This document shows positions 1 to 11,299 of a DNA stretch of 64,000 bases, piece by piece (within the stretch, counting starts at the first letter, position 1; each line of letters begins with the position of its first letter). The notes under the pieces are model-generated. The model saw only the letters and a program-made list of their open reading frames with translations. It had not been told where the DNA came from and did no database searches. Source of the DNA: Rhyacichthys aspro (lineage: Eukaryota > Chordata > Actinopteri > Gobiiformes > Rhyacichthyidae); assembly GCA_036850595.1 (NCBI GenBank), contig CM072148.1, positions 6,561,118 to 6,625,117 of the forward strand, in the 5' to 3' direction. The position numbers and the translations under genes were made by a program.

Positions 1-278
1 GGTGTAAAAAAGATGGAAATATCCCTCCCTCTCATTGTTCTCCAGCTCACATCCACTTTCCCGTGTTCTCCTCATCACGAGTGCTACTTTAGCCAGCCTT
101 TCTCCCCCATGGTCGTCCTGGCAAACGCCTCATTATATTTCCCCACTTGTCCGTCTCCAGCTGGAAGGTTTCACCTAGAAAGAACAGTTGGTTTTTCTCT
201 CCTTATTGTGGCCCACACAATATTCACCAGCCAAAAGTGTAATGTCGCTGAGTCTGAGCCTGAAAGGGAAGTGGTATA

Positions 279-294
279 TGTGTGTGTGTGTGTG
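279..294. repeat. (TG)n microsatellite, about 8 units
   Basis: A short dinucleotide run lies in intronic DNA. Confidence 0.9.
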
Positions 295-2332
295 GCCGGG
301 GATTGGTATTTAATAGCCAGACATACACAAGAGCTAATATCCAGAGCAGCAGTAGCCTGCACATTGTAGGGCCACACACAGTGACAAGGTCCTGAGCAGC
401 TCGCTGTATTTAAAACTCAAAAGATCACACCCTGTGTAGCACTAAGTGTATTTGTGGCATCTTAAAGCTGTCTCTCTCTGCCTTTGTCCCTTTTGCAAAG
501 CAGATAGCAAAAATACAATCAGATGTAAGATTACATATGGCAAACAGCATTCTGGAGAAAAGGTTACTGACACGATTATATAAATCAGAAGTAATAACCC
601 CAATGATCTAAGGGGGGTATTATAGGATAATTGTAATCAACACAAAGTGGGTAAGCAGTCCATTGTCTATTTACTGTTGCTGAGATTAATGCCACAGGTT
701 TCCCATTATTCCGGAAAGGTGCCTTTACACAGTGTGAAAAGGAGGAAATATCCTGCAGTGAAAAGTAAGTGTAAAAAAGTGTAATGACTTCCACAGCTAC
801 AAGCCTGTGTCTAACCACACTGAATTCCACGGGTGTGAATGTCATTTAAGAACAAATGTGTGCCTGTGGAAATGAGCAGTGTACAGTAAGGGTCACTGGT
901 CCCTCTGTCTGCTGAGCGTGTAGCCCTGTGTTGTACTTGGGCTTATGACTCGGACAGACTGTCTGCTTTCTGAGTCGGAGTCAAGGCCCTTAGCCAAGAG
1001 GTTCACATTTGTTAGTGTCTGCTCCATTATCACCCATCACTCTGTGTTTGTGTTTAGCTCACTGTAGAGAGGAAGAAAGAGAGAAGGAAGGAGGGAGTCC
1101 AGAAACTGTCCCCAGCTTTTCTTTCTTCCTCGCTGCGGTCCAGCCCAAACAGTTACCATCTGGTGACCAGTGCCTGACCCGTCTCTTGTCCCGCAGAGAC
1201 GCGTGCATGTGGACACACTCGCATACGTACTGAGTGCAGGGACCATATCCGAGTGATGAGTGAGTGACCGCTGCCCAGACCCCCTCCTCTTTTAGCGCTC
1301 ACCCCCGTCGAGTGGCCATCTCCAGCAGACCTCCCACGTCCCTCCCCTCGCTGCACACCATTGGTCGATGAAAGGTTGATCGGTGCCTGATCTGTCCACA
1401 GCTCCAATAAAACGCTCAATAAAGCTGCGATCCCTGACCTGACGGGGCCTGATAGAAAAACACCTCGGAGAAAAAGGCACCCAAAGGCACGTAACACACA
1501 CGGGTGCACAAACCTAAAATAAGCATAATATGTGAGATGTAATGAGAAGCAAAGCCACAATTTTTGCTGTTTGTTTAGCCCCTTTAACTGAGATTTAAGG
1601 CATTTTCTATTTTATTTTTACTTAACGTGGTATTTCACACCTGGTCTAGTTCTTGCTGAAACTGCAGGTGTGAAGCTTTATTCAGTCACACTGTAGGCCA
1701 CGGTATGTACAGCCCAATCTCACAGACGTGTTGTTACTATGTAAATGGAATAATAATGTTTTATATGAAAATACATTTTTAATGGTTTGACTGGTCTGAT
1801 GACTTATGAGCTTTTCAACAGACCGAGGGCAGGTTGAGTGAATGGGGCAGAAAACCCAGACCTTTACCACAGGAGACCAGAGTTTGCGTCCTAACATCTG
1901 AGGTGGTTGAGCTCAGTCATTAATGGAGAATGAAATCTGTTTAGAAAATGAAAGTGTGGTTACATTTGGGGCATGACCTCTGTTTTGGGTTTAAATATTA
2001 ATTAAGTTGGCTATATATTTCAATTTGCAGGCTTTTTCTATCCCTCTTCTTCTTGCCAAATAAATAACCACGCAATAATTGTTACTGTTGCAGCCCTATT
2101 TTAAGATTTTTCATAAAACAATACAAACCACTAACACACAAACCATTAAATGTGCACATCTAAAATGTAGATATGCTTGATATTTTTTCCTGTTACATTG
2201 ATAGGTCAGTGATTCAGAACTATATAGATCTAGTCACAGCACTGTTGTTTTTGATTAAAGAAAAGTTTGTACTAAAGTCAGGGTAAGAGCAGAAGTGACA
2301 CATGCTTCATGAGGTTGTAGCACGCCGATGTC

Positions 2333-2345
2333 AGGTCAAAGGTCA
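2333..2345 (+). promoter_or_regulatory. Perfect DR1 nuclear-receptor element (AGGTCAAAGGTCA)
   Basis: Two AGGTCA half-sites are separated by one A. This is the consensus bound by RXR heterodimers, HNF4 and COUP-TF type receptors. An exact 13-mer on either strand is expected about 0.004 times in 64 kb of random sequence under equal base use, so the match itself is notable. Function is inferred only. Confidence 0.5.
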
Positions 2346-3931
2346 CCCTGGCTGTCCAGAAAACACACACTCAACTCCTTTAGATCCTCATGCGAGCTTG
2401 ATGTGTTTGTAGAAGTGACGGTGCATTTCAGGGAAATGGGAAGGAAGAAGTTAACAGTGCCACTCCTTCTTTGGGCGAGTGTATCCAGGGGAACAGGGAC
2501 TGTGCGGAGAGCAGGTCACCGTCGAGGCCTAATGGCGGCGCGATGTTGTGACTACACCGCTCCCTTCGAGTTAAGTACAGGCTGAACAAGAGAGAGTGAA
2601 CAGGGAATGACTGGAAGAGGGCAATGTGTCGGGAGGCTGGCATCGAGAGAGAAAAAAACGAACAGCGGAACGAGCGAAAGCACAAGTGGAGCAAGAAAAA
2701 CACAAAGTGAGGGATAGCGGGCAGCGATAGTGGGAGTTAGGGGAGGGAGGGGAGTGGGGGGTGAGTGCATGCGTCCCCTTCGCCTGAGGCTGATGCATTG
2801 TGACAGTCACTTAGAAGCATTTCACTTCCCCTAAACTGTGGCTCGCAGGAAGAAACACCATAAGTTGGGACAATTATGGCTTGAAGGAGATATGACAGGA
2901 CACATGCAGGGTGAGCCACAGCGGGAGGGGTGTCGGGGGTGTGAGGGGGGCTCAGGAGGGAGGGGTGTGTGGAGCAGACAGTACAGTTCGGCTCATAAAT
3001 ATAGATACAGTGTCTGTAAATGTATTGTGAATGAGTAAAGAATTGTGTGAATCTGCCTTTTTAGTTATTCAATCAAAAATGTTCACTTTTATTAACACAT
3101 GCCAGAAATGTGGGCATGGCTAATATGTTTAGACAGAGTTTAATCAGTAAAGTAAATAAGTAAATGAACTTAAAGATTTAAAGACATTAACGATTTAAAG
3201 TGTAGGATTTAAGGGAACACTGCAACATTTATGGAATGGTTATGTTTGGGCAAGAGCAGAACCTGATGAAGACTAATAAAAATAATAAATAAATACACTA
3301 ATATTGAAATTAAATGCACACTGTAAAAGTCTGTTGTATACATTTACATTACAAGTTTTATTACTTCCTGTTCCTGTACAGAATGAATGAACTAAGCTCT
3401 GCTGGAAAAATACACATTTATGTTTCTTTTTCTGAACACAGTCTTGCTTTAATATCTAAATACATTTTTATTTTTTTTTAAGTGAACTAATGATTTCCAC
3501 TAGGTTTGTTCATGGACCACAGCATGTCCCTGCAGGGCTACTGTAGGTGCTCACAGGCTGTAGGAAAAAGAAGTGGCAAAACACAACCTTTTCCCAAAAC
3601 TAACCACATTTTATTTTCGTTATGTTATGAAAAGCATTTATCTTTTGAACTTGTCTTTTTTGCCACGAACATTGTTTAAACCTAATCACCTCAGGAATCA
3701 AATCTGACTCTGATGTTGGACACCAACTCTGGTCTCTGCACAGATTTTGATTTGTTTCACCACGTTATGAACCACAGATTTGGGGAGTATGTGGTCAGTG
3801 AAGTATTTTTGTATACATTTATAAATTTACACCATGCATCACACTGACAGCTGGATCTGTTGAGTGTGTGTACTGTGTGGAATCATACGGATATTGCAGT
3901 ATAGACCTACTCCTTACAGTACGCTGCCACA

Positions 3932-3948
3932 GTGTGTGTGTGTGTGTG
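3932..3948. repeat. (GT)n microsatellite, about 8 units
   Basis: A dinucleotide run is followed by a GC-rich patch (about 3950-4010) in an otherwise AT-rich surround. Confidence 0.9.
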
Positions 3949-6109
3949 CCTGTGGGGGCCTTCTCGGGGCGGCTGCGAGGTGCACGGCGTGTCAGGGAGG
4001 TCCGGCGTCTCTCTCCTCATGGTACTGTATGTTACCACTCTGCCTCCCTCATTCCTTTCCCTTATGTCTGTAACTTAACCTGGTGACGGAGCCTAGGAGG
4101 GAGGCAGAAAAAATACAAGTTGGACTCAAACACTGCCAAGAAAACAAAACTCCACTCCTCTTTCTGATCTCATTTTTTTCATTCTTTGCTTGACTTGATT
4201 TCTTCCTGTTTTTTTCTTTTTTTTCTTTAACTCATTGCACACTAATAGTTTGGTGTTGTGGCCCTGATAAGTGTCCCACTAGTTCTTTTCGCTACAGTAC
4301 ATTGTGTTACCACCGTACTGCAAGTCCTGCCAAGAATGTCACTGTAATTTGAGTGTAAGTGGATTCCAAGAAATACACTTTTCCTGTTTCATTCAGGCGT
4401 TTTGCTTTCAGCGCTATTATGTCCTTCGTGCGAGTGAGGTGCTGGCGAAATTGTCTCTGGCTTTTCCTCTGGCTTCTGTCTTTCTGCATGGCACCAACGG
4501 TTACAGTTCACCTAGTACTCTTAATTCCACAGCGCAGTAAATAATGACAGCAGCGAAAAGAGCTTTCATTTTGAAAAATATACCACACTCCAGTACCCTC
4601 TACAACCATCTATTCAACAATAAACGAATGGATGTGTCTCTCTACTGCAACTCTGAATTATTCTTTTTCTTCGAGTGTTTTTTTTTTTTTGCTTCTTATT
4701 TCTCTGCTGTGCCATGTACTATTCTCTGTTGTAGTCAGTGGATTATTGTGGGAAGAAAGTGAAATTTTGTTCTGGACATTGTGAAACGTACTAAAGCTAA
4801 AACATGCAGTTAATAGGCTGTAGTGCTCTGTCCTCGTGATGCTCCCTTAGCGCTTGGCTCCCCCTCTCATCAGTATGGAACTTGTGTTTGCTGAGCTAGC
4901 TTTTGATAGACTTTCATTTGGTTGGGTCATCTGAGATTTGGTATTAGCACTCTCTCTTTTCTTGCCTTCCCTGCCTACCTCTGTCCTGTGGGTTTTATTC
5001 CGATGCATGTCCACGTTGTCCTGAACTCTCCGCGTGAGGGAGGGATGGAGGGGTAGAGGACGGGGGCGACGGTTGACGGGTATTAGAGCCCTGAACACAG
5101 CTGGGACTCCTTCTACGGCTACGGCTGCCTATTAGAGATAAAGACAACCGGATGAATGAATGTCACAGAAGTGTTGTCAAACAGAGCACAATCTTTGTAA
5201 CTGTATTTAGTCATTTGACCAAAATTTAAGGGGAGAAGTAAGGGCATTTAGCATTGCATTTCATTCACTAAAACAGAGTGGTGTCTTAAATCAAAGTTTT
5301 TGCCTGGGTCAGAATATTTGAACAGCTTTTGTTTGTTTCAAAGCAGAGGGACTGGGACATCCATGCTACTGACAGAACAATAAAACAGTGATATCTCTTC
5401 GCATACACAACTATTAAACCCTCTTTTTATAAACAGTCTACCAGTACTGATTCCTCTAGTGAGAGCAGCTGTGTTCAAGCAGCTATTAGCCTAGATGCAT
5501 AAAGGAGAGGGAATTGCTGCATTTTACCCATACCCCCCAGCAGCAGTCATTACCCATGACAGGGGTCAAGAAGGGTTGTGGGCTAAGCACTCCATCGACT
5601 CGAGAGTCAATAAAGGACTCATGTCTGTCCACAATGACCCTCGTAGTGATCTATTTAAGTGAGAAAGCTGTGTGTGTGTTTGTGAGGACGTCACTAGTCA
5701 GCACATCATCATCCGTGTTGTGATGTGATAAAGCTTGTCCCGGAGTATTTTCCAGCGCAGTCCATTTCAGTGTCGTAATCAGGACCACACCAACACAGCC
5801 CAGACCGAGAACAGTGAGAAATAATCAGCAATAATTCTAAAAATCAAGCAGTTTTGTGGTCGCTTTGCTCTTTCACATTTTGAAGTCCCAATATCAATGT
5901 TGAAAAAAATAATGTGCGGTTTTAAATGCAGCGCTGAGTAAAATGTGTCTCGAGTAACACTATTTTAGAATGTGGGACGTGACTTTAAAAGCAGCTATAC
6001 CTGGGATTGGATAGCACACATTTTTTCTGGCTCTGAGTCCATTTTTACCACTGGCAGCTCTGCAACCAGTCCACACAGGCTTAAATTATTTATCTCCTCT
6101 TTCTCTCTC

Positions 6110-6500
6110 TAGATGCTGCGCTCTCTCCACCCGTCGCTCTCCGTCGGCCCCTCCTCTCCTACCCCCCTCCCTTCCTCCCTCTCCTCTTAGCACTTGCTTC
6201 ATTTGTTTGCTTTGAGGAGCTAAATCTTGTTTGCGCGTATTAATAAGTCAAGGCGGATTATCCCCCCTCCTCCGTGCGCCGCAGCCCTCGTAGCGTCCTA
6301 CTCCGCTCTGCTTACACTGTGTTTGCCAGCCGAGCGTCTCTGTTTGCAGAATGCCCCCCGTACCAGAGAGGCCTAGTGCGCTGGGCTAATTAGATTAATT
6401 CCGATGCCTGTAATGATTGCTCGCCATCTATTTTTAATGACTGGTGCATATCAAAGGGTAGTAAAGCATGCTAGTAGCTCCCAGGCCCCCAGTGTGTCAG
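6110..6500. promoter_or_regulatory. Candidate conserved enhancer or CpG-rich regulatory block
   Basis: A long pyrimidine tract ends in a good acceptor-like tag at 6110-6112. It is followed by about 290 bp with roughly 17 CpG, far denser than the surroundings. The block then changes to homeodomain-type sequence, including a paired-type P3 site TAATTAGATTA at 6387-6397 and a GATTA core. After 6475 it returns to TG-rich DNA. The texture suggests a CNE or a small CpG island such as an internal promoter. Conservation was not tested. Confidence 0.35.
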
Positions 6501-7183
6501 ACACTGTTGGGGGCACTGGCTTAGCGTCTGAAAGCTTGTGTGTGCGTGTGTGTATAATATGTGTATGTATTTATGTCACTGCAGGCTAATAGAGAACATG
6601 TGTTTAGCTTGGCCTCTACTTGGCCTTCTCTAAAATAAATACAACACAAATAAATAAACTAGCAGCCACTCAATGACATGACATTGGGATTTTTGTGGTT
6701 TAGATATACATACTTCCAGCTGTTTTTTTTTTTATTTGAGAGGAACTGGAAAATATGATAAATGAAGGTTTCAGTAAATAGACAGGATTGATACAGACTG
6801 TATTCAATTAGCAGCTGTGGCTTTGCTTTGACATTAAAATATGTGTTTTCAGGCCAATCTCCCAGATCAATTGTGGTATCTATCTCTCCAGAAACAGGAA
6901 CAGATAGTATATAAATCTTTCATGAGAAGAAATATCATATCATAGCTACAAGTTATAACATTTTTTGGCATTTATTGGAAAAAAGCTATTAACTAGCCGT
7001 GCAGAACATATACAGTATTTTGGCAATATTTCCTCTAAATGTGCAGGGTGCAAATTTTACGTAACATTTAATTACCTAATTAAGTAATAAAATGATCTGT
7101 ATATATAAAAAACATTTACACATCACCATTGTTGTCATCTAAGCTTTATTATTAGATTAGATTATTATTTTAATACTGAGATA

Positions 7184-7218
7184 CAAGGGGGTCTTCCATT
7201 CAAAGGGGGTCTTCCATT
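7184..7218. repeat. Tandem duplication of a 17/18-bp unit
   Basis: The unit caagggggtcttccatt at 7184-7200 is followed immediately by a copy with one extra A at 7201-7218. This is a local duplication with no sign of a transposon. Confidence 0.9.
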
Positions 7219-7989
7219 GGCTGGTAGGACTACACGGCTCGTGAACATTAATCCAATGGTGGCAGAAAATCCTACTGAGAAAGTGGACTTTTCAGCTGCT
7301 GCAGCTTTAAGTGCTTAATCTTACCCGCATCCAAAACTGCCCATTCCACCTCCCCCATAGCCTGCTCCTTATCAAGAAAAAAATACTTATACATTACCAG
7401 ACAAAGTAAGTAAACCATTATTGTGTGTCCTGGGAATATTCTTTAAGAAACAGTTTCGTGCTGCCTCTGAGTCGTAGTAATTCAAAGGCAAAGCCACAGC
7501 TTACACCTTGCCATTCCCGAGCAAGCATGTTCATCAGACCTCTTTATGCATTTGAGATGTTGCTCATCTTTAATAGATAGGTCCAAGTCTCTTCCCTCTT
7601 TCTTCACCCCTCTGTCTCTCAGCCCTTTAAAAGGCAGTATAAATATTTGAGAGGGGAACAGTTCAAAAGTGGGGAAAAAGAGGCGTTTAGCAGAGCCATT
7701 TGGAAACACAAATCTGAAATGAGAGACTGAAGAGAGTAAAAGAGGGATGAAAGAAAGTGTGAGATGAGGAGGGAAGAACAAACCATCTGCATATCCCTGT
7801 CCTGTTTTTTTCTCTTCTGTTTTAGTCTGAATAAATACGTGCAACTTACACAGAGTAGATTTCCATAAAATATTAAAGGAGGTGTTTCCTGTAATTACAG
7901 CACTGTTTGCCTGTGCCTCACTGATCTGTAATTAAACAGGATCACACACGCACATGCAAAAGTAAAGCAGGCACCAGCACACCTCTCTG

Positions 7990-8011
7990 CACACACACAC
8001 ACACACACACA
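7990..8011. repeat. (CA)11 microsatellite
   Basis: An uninterrupted CA dinucleotide run of 22 bases. Confidence 0.95.
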
Positions 8012-8289
8012 GAGGTACAGATGTGACAGAACAGAGTCGCTGTAATTCATACGCTCTCATGGCACATGCTGAAATTTGTCAGCACAGACTCAATGGACTC
8101 TTTCATAAACACAGAGTCCAGGGAAAACACACAGGCGGCACTTGGAAAGAGAAGTCTGAAGTCTGTAATGTGCTATCTTTCCCAGACACCCCATTGTGAT
8201 CTTATCTCCATAACTATCCATATATTGATCCACCTCTCTCTTTAATTCTCTCCATCTGCCCCTCCTCTCCCGACCCCTCATCCACCCAG

Positions 8290-8690
8290 CCCTTATCTAA
8301 TCTGGCTATGCCACTAATGGCAGCCATTCCCAGCCATGAACAAGTGCCATAATGTGCTCTGGTAAGCCGTTATGATGTGAAATGACCCTATTGATTGGCT
8401 TGCATCCCCACTGACAAAAAAGAAGTGGCGGTAGTCACTTATTACTGTTAATGAGCTGTGGGATGGGCCCTAAGTGGCACAGCACATATGCACACACACA
8501 AACACATGTGCACATATGCACACTGCCGCTCTTTGCATAATTGTGGAGGCATTACTCCTACCTGTCTGTGTCCCGCCACATTGCAGCTCGTTAGCGATGG
8601 GAGGTCCCACCGTGTGGCCCGGTGACGAGCTTTTAATGGCCGCCACTTGGCATTGTCATGTCGCGCTCCCGATGACTGTTGCATCTGTTT
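8290..8690. promoter_or_regulatory. Candidate CNE-like block, split by a CA-rich patch
   Basis: Two segments (about 8300-8460 and 8580-8685) have balanced composition, several CpG and words such as CTAATGG, GTTAATGAG and TTAATGG. A CA/TG-rich patch lies between them. The texture differs from the flanks. This is a low-confidence regulatory candidate. Confidence 0.22.
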
Positions 8691-9004
8691 CTATTTTTGC
8701 GTCTGTTGTACGCACCTGGGGTTTCTGTAATGAACAAAACAAAAGCCACTTAGTCTGAGAAATGATAGAAGCGTTTGTTTTTGAGCAAAGCATGTTTTAG
8801 CAGAGGGGCCCAGATGTGATGAGATGTAGGTGGTGTAATAGGAGCTGCTGCTGCAGTGAGTGTAATGAGGGCCAAAACAAAACTGGGAGGTTTGGTTAGA
8901 CCCCAGAGTGCGGAGGCCACAGGCATAGATCTGACTTTGACACTCTGCTATGTCGACACAGGAAGGTGTGTGTGCCAAGCAGCTTTATGAATGAACAGAA
9001 TCTT

Positions 9005-9028
9005 TGTGTGTGTGTGTGTGTGTGTGTG
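9005..9028. repeat. (TG)12 microsatellite
   Basis: An uninterrupted TG run of 24 bases. Confidence 0.95.
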
Positions 9029-9689
9029 GGAGCTGCGTGTTTTCCGATGCTGGCAGCACCTCCCGGGGATAATCCATGGGACACATCCAATCAGCCGCGG
9101 TGCATGTGCGACACATGTTTTTTTATTCAATCTTCTTGTCTTTTCATCTTCCGCCACCACCACAACGCTTCCTGCTATTTTCTTCCCAGCTCAGGACAAA
9201 CGAATAACAGATGTGAGAGGTTGGATCGCACCCTCCCCTCCAGCTCGTCCTCTGTGCTGTGACTAGTCTGTGACAACCTTTGCACTCTCACTCTCTCCTC
9301 TCCCCGTTTCATGCTCTTTTGTTTCCCTGAAGCCCGCCCATCCCATGTCTGCTATGTGGGGACACAGGGCTGCACCTTCTCCCACCAGCTTCCACTCACT
9401 GGTGTATGTGACCTGGAACGTTCCTTTGGACATGTGTAGAGGGTGTTGCTCCTCGGGTTTCCCCTTTAGTGAATGAGAAGTTTGTTAAATTTATGTAAAT
9501 GACAAGTCAGCAACGCCTGTGTGACTGTCTCACTGCAAACCATTTCAGTCAAAGCCAGTACACAATTTGACAATGAAAAAGTGAAAATGAAATAAAATGA
9601 TTCTATTATCATCTTTAAGTACAGTAGGATGTTCTGTTTCCACTGTAAATCAATCAAAAACTTTAGTAATTAAACTCTAATTGAACACA

Positions 9690-9950
9690 TTTGCTTATTT
9701 ATAAGCTCCTCATATGGATAAATCAATGTTGCACGGTGAGGAGATTTATTTATTCACGGCTGTGGCTGGAACAGGGGATATAGCAGGGTGTCTGGGAAGA
9801 GTCAATATTTTCATATGTAAGCCTGTGAAATTAATGACCTAATATCTGCAATGAGAAAGCTCGTTTTAAAGGCATAATCCTCTCCCTGTTTCTTGGGAAG
9901 ACAGGAGCATCAGAATCAATGAGGGTTTAGGCCCTGGGAAATTATAACTG
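9690..9950. promoter_or_regulatory. Candidate CNE-like block
   Basis: Non-repetitive sequence with ATAAATCAAT, AATTAATGACC, GATTTATTTATT and GGCATAATCC type words, ending at the CA run at about 9955. It resembles homeodomain/forkhead-rich intronic enhancers. Not testable from one sequence. Confidence 0.28.
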
Positions 9951-10732
9951 CGTGCACACACACACAGCAAAACGACAGCTTTTATATTGTTATATGCCAG
10001 GCCTTATGCACTTCATCCACACACTAAATGCTACATTTTTATGATTCCTTTTGACCTGATAGGAACAGCTAACATGTATTTTACCTACAGCTCTATTCCA
10101 GTGTTGAACAAAAAGCAGTGCATGACATTTGGCAGGTCATAAAAGTAGCAATCAGTTGCTGTATAAAATCCAAAGGCCAGATACAAGAGGAAACTGTACC
10201 TGTGTTCTACATAGTGAAAACACATGTTAAAGGAGTGAGTTCTAATTTTACTGTAATATACTCCAGTACACAGTCTTACAAAACCATCAGCAGACCTCTT
10301 TCCCTTTCAGTTCATTCATTTAGGATTGTGCATATGAAACCCATACCAGGAGGATTGCTTCAAAGCCAGGAGACACATTTTCTGCGTCAAGTTCTACTGC
10401 GTTCACCAAAAACTGAACGGTTTCCTACACACAGTACAAATTAACATGTCATTACGTTGCTGGAATGAAGCAGCTCAACAAGACAGAGTAGAAAAAGCTA
10501 GCGCAAAATGGGACTTAATTCTTTCATTATCTAAATGAATGGAAATCACATCAATGCATCAAGACAAGGCATCTGTCTTAAAATTAACTCAACAATTACA
10601 TGACGAGGCTAATGAAGCGGGCTACTGCGGCAATGACTTGCAGCTGTGAAAGGCTTTTGATACAGTTTGGAGTAAAAAGTGCTGAGGGCAGCCTGGTGTG
10701 GTGCCAGCTGACCTTCTTTAACCGACCTTTGA

Positions 10733-10745
10733 CCCCCACTGTAGC
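10733..10745 (-). promoter_or_regulatory. DR1-like nuclear-receptor site (two mismatches)
   Basis: The minus strand reads GGGTCA A AGGTCG, two changes from the perfect DR1. A further AGGTCA half-site lies nearby on the same strand (about 10709-10714). It is weaker than the sites at 2333 and 33293. Confidence 0.3.
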
Positions 10746-11029
10746 TTGGGAAACGGGCTGATAGCTGATTTGTTGTAAAGAGAGTGTGTTTTTGGAAAGT
10801 GCTTCAACTTCTTCTGTACTTAGTGTGGACAATTCTATACCGACTAGTTATATCCACCTTGGTTACATCCTTGTCCAGACCCTGTTCTCTCCGTCTACAC
10901 TGTGTATTAGTGTCCATAGGAGGCAACAGCGCATGAGGAAAAATCTGAAGATTATGATGGTAGGGGGCATGTAGAGGACAATCATTAGAGTGCACAGAAG
11001 GAGGCATGAGGAGAGGCGGCAGGCTACGT

Positions 11030-11200
11030 GAAGAAGCGCAACGGTCCCCGAGCATCTGGCAACGCGTCGCGGGGAGCCACGGTCCCTGTCATTAATAGTG
11101 ATGAAATCATTTAAGCCATCAGGACTAAACGAGCCAGTTAAGAGACACTCAGTGTTCCTCGAGTGCCGGCAGATCGGGAAACGAGGCCCGGGCGCCGCTG
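11030..11200. promoter_or_regulatory. CpG-rich candidate regulatory block
   Basis: The block contains many CpG (for example around 11060-11080 and 11160-11195) flanking an AT-rich core with CATTAATAGTGATGAAATCA. The surroundings are CpG-poor. Possible CNE. Confidence 0.28.
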
Positions 11201-11299
11201 CCATCGACACACAAACACACAGAGAGGGTAACAGATGTGTGCGTGTGTGGAAGCTGACAGCGTGTAGAAAGTGCATTAACTATGTATACTTATGTGCTT

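Larger units (their letters stand above)
1..6100. other. Ordinary intronic DNA, no gene seen
   Basis: This stretch is mixed AT-rich DNA with short TG repeats and T or A tracts. It includes a purine/pyrimidine-skewed stretch at about 2560-2760. Apart from the DR1 element at 2333-2345 I see nothing that supports a function. The short ORFs on both strands are hydrophobic or low-complexity translations without recognisable domains. Confidence 0.6.
6500..8290. other. Ordinary AT-rich intronic DNA
   Basis: This stretch contains T-tracts, an AT-rich patch at about 7080-7180, the small tandem duplication, a purine-rich patch at 7730-7790 and a CA repeat. No gene or clear regulatory block is seen. 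Confidence 0.6.

Noticed and set aside
8474..9266. Overlapping ORFs with long Cys-Val or Thr-His runs
   Set aside because: Translations of TG/CA microsatellites.
10863..11276. 137-aa minus-strand ORF
   Set aside because: No domain or homologue recognised. It covers a CpG-rich block where stop codons are rarer.
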